Shown: in pieces, positions 56,975 to 64,000 of the stretch
Layout: the number at the start of each line of letters is the position of its first letter
How positions within the stretch are numbered: the stretch's first letter is position 1
NCBI GenBank assembly: GCA_029844215.1
Contig: CM056732.1
Location: 56,901,007 to 56,965,006, forward strand
DNA length: 64,000 nucleotides
Source: Przewalskia tangutica
Taxonomy: Eukaryota; Streptophyta; Magnoliopsida; Solanales; Solanaceae
Reading direction: 5' to 3'
The notes under the pieces: model-generated
Told to the model about the DNA's origin: nothing
The model's input: the letters and a program-made list of their open reading frames with translations, nothing else
The model's database searches: none
Program-made: the position numbers and the translations under genes

Positions 56975-57190
56975 AAGAGAAGGCATGGTAATGTCTTGGT
57001 TTATGTGAAAAGAAGGCATGGTAATTGTCTTGGTTTGTGTAAAGGCATGGTATTGTCTTGGTTTGTGTAAAGGTATGGTATTGTCTTGGTTTGTGTAAAA
57101 AGGAAAGGCATGGTATTGTCTTGGTTTATGACAAAAAGAAAGGCATGGTAATTGTCTTGATTTGTGTAAAGGCATGGTTTTGTCTTGGTT
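56975..57190 (+). repeat. 26-36 bp tandem repeats in LTR C2
   Basis: About eight units of ggcatggtattgtcttggtt followed by a variable atgtgaaaag or tgtgtaaa piece. No comparable array is visible at the matching place in C1. Confidence 0.88.
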
Positions 57191-58322
57191 TGCTTGCATA
57201 TGGGTTGCTCATATAGAAATTCGTGCAAGTGTCATATTTCCACATCTCCGCGTCCCTCCATAAAGGGCCGACAACTTGTTTCAAGGATACCATGGGTTAG
57301 CTCCCCATGGGGGTGAGTGGTACACACTCACGGCGGGTCGGTATTTGACTCGGGCGGGTTAAATTCCTGGGATATATATATAAGCCATGGATTAGCTATT
57401 CGTGATGCGAGTATCGTGTACCGATGACTCATTGCGGGTCCACATGACCTAAGCGGGTGAAATAGTCCATTGCGGGTGAAATAGTACTATGATAGGTTGC
57501 ATTATAACACCGAGGGTGGTTGACCCTGGCACTGGCACGTCCTTCATGTTTTAAAACGGTATTGATTTCATTAATGAAAGGGTGCAGTGTGGTTATGACT
57601 TAAAGTGGAACAATTGATCTCATTGTTAAAAGCATAACTTAAAAGATAAAAAGGATTGTATTACTCTCATGATTGCAAGGTTCAGTGTGCTAATTGATGT
57701 TATATTATATCATGGATCACGAGCGGTGAGGAAGGATTCCACTGCACGATTGATATTATGGCGTGAGACCCATGGTTATATTTGAGTAATGACTTTGAGG
57801 CACGCGTCCCGACTGATATGACCGCTTATGTATTGTATCGTAGGTTGGCTATCATACATGTCTCCTGTTGTGTTTTGATCATATGATTTCATTACGATTT
57901 CTCGCTTCACATACTTGGTACATTCTTCGCATCGACCTCCTTCGGGCCGCGTCATGCCGCAGTTTAGGTACGCAGATTTGGTGATCTGCAGTGTAGGACC
58001 GCCGTAGTTTTGGATAGCTCCATCATCGTGAGTTTATCATTTTGGTATAGATCCTTCAAGATGTGCTTTTGTACGATGGTACGGCGGGGCCTTGTCCCAT
58101 CATAGTTGATAAAACTCTTAGAGGTCCGTATTCATACGGGATCGACTCACGTATGCAGTAGTGTCTTTTGATTATGGATGTTATAGGGAAGCCTTGTCGG
58201 CTTTGCCCGTGCATGTATGTTGGTTTAAAAAAAAATGTGTTATTTAAATGCCGCAGTTTAATTGGGTTGTTACGCGGGAGGTGCCTGGTAGGGCACTACC
58301 ACGCCCGGGTTCGGGTGTGACA

Positions 58323-58566
58323 GAGTGGTATCGAGCGATCGATCCTCGGAATATCTACTGAGCCGTGTCTAGTAGAGTCTTGATTATCGGTGTGCGCGCC
58401 ACACCCATAAACATGAGGCTACGGGACATTTAGGAGTTGGTTTCTATTCTTCTCACTCGAGATCGTACATAGAGCCGCTTTAGTAAGATAATTCCTCTCG
58501 ACGTATTTTGTGTTCTGATTATGCCTCGAGAGGCAACAATGCCGAAGGGCAAATCGAAGAGCGGAG
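58323..58566 (+). pseudogene. Primer site, leader and first gag codons of the family C element
   Basis: gag precedes tggtatcgagcg (primer site, 58326-58337, one A lost). The leader resembles the other gypsy elements, and an ATG at 58521 starts cctcgagaggcaacaatgcc (compare MPPRKAT). After about 15 codons it is cut by the LTR starting at 58567. The rest of this element is not in the window. Confidence 0.75.
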
Positions 58567-60886
58567 TGTTATACCGTATTTCGAGTATGTACGTGATGGC
58601 GACGACAAAAGTTTAGCCTTAAAGTTAGGCATTATCTAAAAACTTGTGCACAACCCACTAAAAGAATCGATTTCCGACAAAACGTTTTCCAAAACTTGCG
58701 TAGGGAAAATTACGGCTATGTCATTTATAATTTTTACGGATTTTCCAAGAGATGAAACATTTTGGACCAACGAGAGGGCGACACTTGTCACCCTCAAGTT
58801 GGCGGAATTGGGACGTTCTTGGACGATTTTGTGGCCAAACTTTGGTCAAGGTTAGGTAGGATATTTTGTGTAGTAGATGGATAAGAACACATGGGTGAAT
58901 CCACACCTTACACTTGCCTACCACTTGGCTTCATCTTGGCCCTGAAAGCCCTATAAATACCCCTAACTGAAGGTTTTCTTCATCCACAAATCACTTCTCC
59001 AAGTCTTGAAAATCCTTCCTCTCTTGTAGTGTTTCGCCCAACACTCTCCCTCGAGAAGGACCTTGCCAAACATCCTCCCTCTAGCCTAGTTGCTCTAGCC
59101 GAAACCCCCTTGGTAGAAAGTTGTCTTCCAAGTATAGTTGCTATTCCTAAATACCCCAGCCCAAATCCCTTATAGTATTTAAGTAGAAGTTGTGTAGAAC
59201 TTCTAAGGGCTTCGAGCTATCGGGCGCAAATTGTGAGCTAAACCTTGCTCAGATCGACATTTAACTTGGATAATTTTGGGCTTATCGAGGTAAATACTCT
59301 TGTCCTTCTATTGTAATTGGATATTACGTATAAGAATAGTTAAGACTTGAGTATAAGATATGAAGGACATTAAAGAATAGAATTGAACTGTAATCACAGA
59401 AGGGTATAATGTAAGAAGAATTGAAGCATTTCTTACATGTGGATCAGTATTTACTGATGACTTGAGTAGTTTGACTGTAGGGTAGTCACCCAATTTTCCA
59501 GAATAGAGAACCTCGCTTAGAACTTTTTACAAGATAGTCTAGGCGTTGATAGGCGATTTGACCGTATTATAGGTCGATACCGCGCGCGACATATTCGACT
59601 TGGCAGGTGGTCTTCGCCAAGAAGGTATGTGATTCTTCCCATCCTCTTGAGCATGATATTTTAAAGTATATATATAGTACGGTAGACGTACGTGTGTTAA
59701 CTGAACATGGTTTTACTTGACTTGAGTCTAAATAATAAGAACCTGGAAGTATTTCAAAGAATTATAATCATTTTTGAAAGAAGAGTAATACTTGATTTTT
59801 AAAAGAAAGCTTAAGAGTTATACTAGCTTTATGGGAAGTTAGGTATAACGACTTAAGAAAGATAAAAGGAACGGTTTTACTTATTTGTTTATGAAAATCC
59901 TGTATTGATTTCTGCAGTGTAGTAAGATGGTTTGATAAGTAACATGTTAGGATGCTACGTGTGTTAGTGTCTTGTGATATTGTTATTCTTGTTGTGCTTA
60001 CGTTGTTAAACGGTAAGTCCGCTGTACTGTTATTATATCACCTACCCTCGACTTGTTATACCAGGCTTGCCACCTTGATGCGTCTATACGACTATGCATC
60101 GGTGACTATCGCGAGTCGCGGGAGTTCCAGGATTGATCATTCCGGTGTTTTATCCCGACGCGGGATGCCCTATGCGGTGCGTGACTACGCGGTCTATGAG
60201 ACTACGCGGATCGGGAGTCGAGAGGTACCGGGGTTAGCTACCGACGCGAGGAATACCTCACGCGGGTCGTGGTGACCTATGCGCGGATCGCGGAAGTCGA
60301 GATTAGGCACGCATAATGATACTATGGGCGATTGGCCTTGCTTTGATCATTCGCGCCTAGATAAGACCGATTACATTATTTCTATTTTGCTCTTGTTTAT
60401 GTTGTGGCACTATGCAATTGAACCGTTGTATTTGCAAATGGTTTTAAATACTTTGATTTTACTTCGATTTACGCTTTCACATACTTGGTACCAGATCACC
60501 TCCTTCGGCGGGCCGCTCATGCCGCAGGTAAGGCAAGCAGTGCTAGATCCGCATCCTTAGGATCTTTGCTTTGGTGTCGAGCTCCATCTTCTCCGAGGCT
60601 CGACTTTTGGTATGGTTCTCCCGATGTTGTAGATATATGTACATTCAGGTATGGCGGGCCCCGTCCCGCCATAGTTGTTTACATTCCTAGAGGTCTGTAG
60701 TCATGTTGTAAAGTTGGGATGTAATCGCTCACTCTTTATATATATATGCCGAAAGGCGACTTTTCTCGATAAACTGTGTCTCAATTTACATTTGTTTCAT
60801 GTCTTGTTTTTATATTCCACGATTACTCGATGTATGTCTACTTGGTGCCCCAGAAGACACCACCACGGCCCTGAACGGTCGTGACA
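58567..60886 (+). mobile_element. 5' LTR of the plus-strand gypsy element, family B short form (B8)
   Basis: 2320 bp, tgttataccgtatttcg to acggtcgtgaca, followed by primer site and gag. TATA at 58952-58959. It lacks the module found at 52900-53455 in B7: gtattgatttc at about 59910 runs almost directly into ggtttgataag. It is inserted in the gag start of the family C element. Confidence 0.88.
58952..58959 (+). promoter_or_regulatory. LTR TATA box (B8)
   Basis: tataaata in the conserved context. Confidence 0.65.
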
Positions 60887-60890
60887 AAAG

Positions 60891-60902
60891 TGGTATCGAG
60901 CG
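60891..60902 (+). promoter_or_regulatory. Primer binding site of the plus-strand gypsy element
   Basis: tggtatcgagcg lies 4 nt after the LTR and has lost one A compared with TGGTATCAGAGC. The leader to 61085 is non-coding and conserved. Confidence 0.78.
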
Positions 60903-61085
60903 CTTAATCCTCGGAAAGTGTCTACGACCGCATCTAGTAGAGTCTGATTATCGGTGTTGTGCACCACACCAATAATCGTGAGGCTATAGGATATTTAGGA
61001 TTGGTTTCATTCTTCTCACTCCGAGATCGTGTCTTAGAGTCGTGTTATAAGTTGGACCTCTAACGTATTCCTTTCTATACCGATT

Positions 61086-62340
61086 ATGCCTCCACGTAAG
61101 GCAACCCGCCCGTGGGCAAGACAACCGGCGGAGCCGCTAGTCGGACACGAGAGTCACGAGGGCTCGTGCCCGCCTATACCCGAGACGGCGAGTTCCATGA
61201 CGCCGCCGCCAAAGAGACCACATTCGCACTCCCGCCCCACACCGCGAGGAGTTAGGGTACAAGGAGATGGCCCATTTATTGGCCAGATTGTGGGCTGCAT
61301 ACGAGGATAGCCGGATGCAGCAGATTCAGCCCAGCAGACCGCGCTCACCCGAGATCGATACTTGAGGATACGGATTTTCTCGAGTTGTAGCCCGCCAGAG
61401 TTCTACGGTCGAGGCACGAGGATGATCCGCAGGAGTTCATCCGCCGCCACAGAGGATCACGCGAGTGATCAAGGCTTCGAGACCGAGTCCGTGATCTTCG
61501 GTTCGTGACGGCTACGATACCGCAATGATTGGTTTGATTCGTGAGCTTTCCGGGAGAGCATGCGCCTCCAGCAGATGAGACGAGTTCTCGGAGGCTTTCA
61601 CTCACTTCTTGCCTCCGCATGGCGAGGCACGCCGACAAGTTTTTGTCTTGAGACAGAGGCGCATGCCAGGAGCACAACGCTGAGTTCGATTCGTTGGCTC
61701 GATATGTCCCTCGTTGGTAGCGAGATGGAGGAGCGGTGCACCGCCACGCCACCGGGCTAGATGATTATATGGCCGAAGTCTTGGCGGTGTTGCTCTTCAC
61801 CGTATGGACATTACCCGCACGCAGCTCATGCACTTGGATGCGAGCGTAGAGGCGGACGGTCGATGATATCAGCAGCAGAAGGCCAAGACGGCCGGATCTT
61901 TTGGTAGCTTTCGGGGTGGACGGCCCAACAGACGCCTAGATTTGCACCTCACCACCGTGAGCACTCCTACATCGCTTTCGATACACCAGAGCATTCGGGA
62001 GTCGGGCCCCGGGACTTGATTTGCAGTGCGGTGCTAACCGATCGAGGTCCGCTCGGGCTGTCCGCTGTGGTAGATTCCATTCGTGAGTGTGGTACTACTT
62101 CGAGCTTGCTATACTTGTGGCGGCAGGTCATTATGCGAGCTGTCCACCGCAGCGCAGGGTAGGGTCGCCTTCGTGGTCTGCCGGGTCTTCATCCCCATAG
62201 CTACACGCCCGGGCGTGGTACTCATGGACCAGCAGGTCGCGCGGCAGGTCGTGGCGCGGGTCCCAGCTTCTAGCGGTCCTCGAATCGCATTTATGCCTTG
62301 TCCACCGGCAGATCGTGAGGCGCCGCCGACGTCGCCAAGG
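61086..62340 (+). pseudogene. Ty3/gypsy gag of the plus-strand element
   Basis: The ATG at 61086 starts MPPRKATRPWARQPAEPL (74 residues to the first break). Pieces then follow in several frames: a gag-core equivalent around 61520-61710 (TTCGATTCGTTGGCTCGATA encodes FDSLARY), LDDYMAE-like codons near 61760, a Gln-rich linker (about 61870-61960), and a knuckle remnant with TGCTATACTTGTGGCGGCAG (about 62109-62130, CYTCGG). Frame breaks are dense. The order and spacing match the minus-strand copy at 42641-43912. Confidence 0.75.
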
Positions 62341-62780
62341 TACTTTATCGCCGTTGTGATGTGTATGCCTTGATAGATCCGGTTCTACTCGCCCTATATA
62401 TCTCCCTTATTGCTAGTAGGATAGGGATAGAGCCCGTGTCCATAGACCCTTTTGAGGTAGCTACGCTGGGTGATTCGGTGGTAGCTCGGCGTATATAGGG
62501 CTTGTCCATGACTTTATGCGCAATGCCGACCCAGCCGACTTGATAGAGTTGGACATGACCGATTTCGATGTGATCATGGGCATGGATTGGTTAGCTTCTG
62601 CTACGCCAGTAGATTGCAGAGAGAGTGGTACGGTTCCAGCTCGGGAGCTTATTGAGTGGAGGAACACCGTCGCCGAGGGTAGGTTTATTTCTTACCTCAA
62701 GGCTAGGAAGATGGTGCGGGGTATATCTACCATCTCGTTCGGGTGTTTGATAATCGAGGTCGCAGCGCGATTTTCACCGG
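62341..62780 (+). pseudogene. Ty3/gypsy protease of the plus-strand element
   Basis: GTGTATGCCTTGATAGATCC (about 62359-62378) encodes VYALIDP, the active-site loop; a base is lost just after it. Frame 62516-63130 (204 residues) opens after that with ADLIELDMTDFDVIMGMDWL, the conserved protease C-terminal block, and continues through ISYLKARKMV into the linker to RT. The active-site strand and the rest are in different frames, so the protease is broken as given. Confidence 0.75.
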
Positions 62781-63600
62781 CCCAGAGTCGAGTTCCCAGA
62801 CGTGTTTCCGCACGACCTCCAGTATCCTCCCGAGAGGAGATAGAGTTTTGTATCGATGTCTGCAGACACTCGCCTATTTCCATTCCGCCATACACGGCAC
62901 CCGCCGAGTTGAGAGAGTTGAAGGACAAGCCGAGAGATTTCGGAGAAGCGGCTTCATCGTGCCTAGTGTTTCTCCCCGGGAGCGCCGGTATTGTTCGTGA
63001 AGAAGAAGGGACGGACGCTGCGCATGTGTTGATTACAGATTTGAACAAGGTGACCATTAAGAATGATACCCTTCCTAGGATTGATGATTTGTTCGACCAG
63101 TTGCGGTGCGAGATGTTTCTCCAAGATTGACCGCGATCGCTATCATCGTACGAGTTAGAGGCGGATGTCCCTAGGATCGCATTTCGACCCGTGACGCACT
63201 ATGAGTTCGTGGTTATGTCTTTCGGTTGACCAATGCTCCGGCGGTATTTATGGATTTGATGAACCGAGTGTACAAGCCATTTTGGACACGCTTGTGATAG
63301 TGTTCATTGATGACATCTTGGTTTATTCTCGCCAGAGCAGAGCATGCGGAGCATTTGAGGCAGGCCGAGAGTTCTCCAGACCAGCTTATACGCCAAGTTT
63401 TGAAGTGTGAGTTCGTTGACTTTGGCTTTTCTTGGGCATATAGTCGGGCCGATGGTATTCTGTGGATACGCCAAGATCGAGGCGATCGAGTTGGCCTAGA
63501 CCTACTACTCCGGCTGAGGTTCGCAGCTCGGGCCTTGCGTTATTATCGGGTTCGAGAGAAGTTTGCTTATCTCTCGCATTGACTAGGCCGACTCGTAAGG
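62781..63600 (+). pseudogene. Ty3/gypsy reverse transcriptase of the plus-strand element
   Basis: Inside frame 62516-63130 the RT entry is readable (ISIPPYTAPAELRELKDKPR, then a frame slip near the VLFVKKK block) and LNKVTIKNDTLPRIDDLFDQ. After a break come HYEFVVMSFG (about 63198-63225) and NRVYKPFLDTLVIVFIDDIL (about 63260-63320), which holds the catalytic FIDD pair. RRSSWPRPTTPAEVRS (about 63470-63520) is the block leading to RNase H. About six frame changes. The window gives a full-length but non-coding RT. Confidence 0.8.
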
Positions 63601-64000
63601 CGCAAGTTTCAGCGATCATGCGTGTGGCAGTGGTTTCGCCATCGAAGGAGAGATCGACGATCGCCCGTTCTACTCTTCCGCAGGTCCGCACGGTTATGTC
63701 GTGTATTGTGACGCGTGCATCGGATTGGGACGTGTGTTGATGCGCAGGCAAGGTTATAGCGCACGCATCCCGACCTTAAGAAGCATGAGAGGAACTATCC
63801 CACCCATGATTTGGAGTCGCGGTGATTCACGCCAAGATCCGAGGCACTATTTGTATGGGGTTCATGTGGATATTTATACGCACCACAAGAGCCTCCAAGA
63901 TATCTTCACCAGAGGAGCCGAACTTACGGCAGACGGTGGTTAGAGTTGCTTAAGGATTATGATGTCGATATCCCGTACCACCCGGAAGGCCAATGCCAGG
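63601..64000 (+). pseudogene. Ty3/gypsy RNase H, cut by window end
   Basis: Frames 63462-63740 and 63701-63943 show CDACIGLGRVLMR (RNase H first catalytic block, normally YCDASxxGLGCVLMQ) and HYLYGVHVDIYTHHKSLQDI (the block with the third catalytic Asp). LLKDYDVDI-coding sequence follows at about 63945-63975. The frame changes near 63745 and 63935. Integrase would follow outside the window. Confidence 0.78.

Larger units (their letters stand above)
54813..58322 (+). mobile_element. Family C LTR, copy C2, with internal region attached
   Basis: 3510 bp, tgttacaccccgtaagtcc to ttcgggtgtgaca, followed by a primer site and the beginning of gag, so this is a 5' LTR. A TATA-like tatatacac lies near 55296. 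Minisatellites lie at 56785-56945 and 56975-57190. The collinear inverted copy is at 36056-40111. No genes; the minus frames at 56909-57228 are translations of the repeats. Confidence 0.88.

Noticed and set aside
56909..57228. Repetitive minus-strand proteins rich in NQDNTMP/KPRQ
   Set aside because: They are translations of the tandem DNA repeats in LTR C2, in two frames, without start context or family resemblance.
1..64000. Host single-copy genes
   Set aside because: No frame outside mobile elements shows a cellular domain, and no exon-like pattern was seen. The whole window is accounted for by element sequence.

Overview
This window looks like gene-free, repeat-packed plant DNA. The main evidence is a plant-type L1 LINE (DUF4283 and CCHC knuckle in ORF1; endonuclease, reverse transcriptase and zf-RVT in ORF2), Ty3/gypsy chromovirus-like elements primed by initiator tRNA-Met, and a fragment of an endogenous Caulimoviridae-type pararetrovirus. 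A eudicot, possibly an asterid, is the best guess, but nothing here fixes the species. I see no host protein gene, rRNA gene, tRNA gene or CRISPR array. Almost every base can be assigned to a mobile element or its remnant.

Layout. 1-7541: pararetrovirus coat, zinc-knuckle and protease coding sequence, split by a 3.3 kb solo LTR with a perfect target duplication (acgag), then a pararetroviral-looking intergenic region with promoter, poly(A) signal and primer site. 7542-7620: remnant of a minus-strand LTR with a perfect primer site. 7621-28366: a tandem multimer of a gag-only LTR element, in the order LTR-gag-LTR-gag-LTR. Each internal region carries the same inverted solo LTR of another family, inserted in the polypurine tract (duplication taagg). 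28367-35180: L1 LINE on the minus strand. 35181-35655: LTR fragment. 35656-46531: minus-strand gypsy element with gag, protease, RT, RNase H, integrase and a 5' LTR; its integrase is split by a 4.06 kb inverted solo LTR carrying a 95-bp tandem array. 46532-48555: two LTR pieces joined head to head. 48556-54666: a pol-deleted gypsy element with its 3' LTR. 54667-58566: a third LTR family, with its primer site and the first codons of gag. 58567-64000: a plus-strand gypsy element interrupting the previous one, running off the window inside RNase H.

Three LTR families are named here for convenience. Family A starts tgttataccccgtagttcc, family B starts tgttataccccgtattt, and family C starts tgttacaccccgtaag. 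They differ in their 5' halves but share their last 0.7-0.9 kb, their leader and the beginning of gag, so they look like modular relatives of one chromovirus lineage. Only the two elements with 2.3-2.4 kb LTRs retain recognisable pol. Those with 3.3-3.5 kb LTRs are gag-only, pol-deleted or solo.

Reading frames in the LTR elements are broken by many tiny indels. These cluster at CG and CAG/CTG/CCGG sites and even affect primer sites, while the AT-rich pararetrovirus frame is clean. This may reflect decay, or long-read base-calling error at methylated cytosines. Coding calls in GC-rich parts are therefore pseudogene calls with approximate ends.
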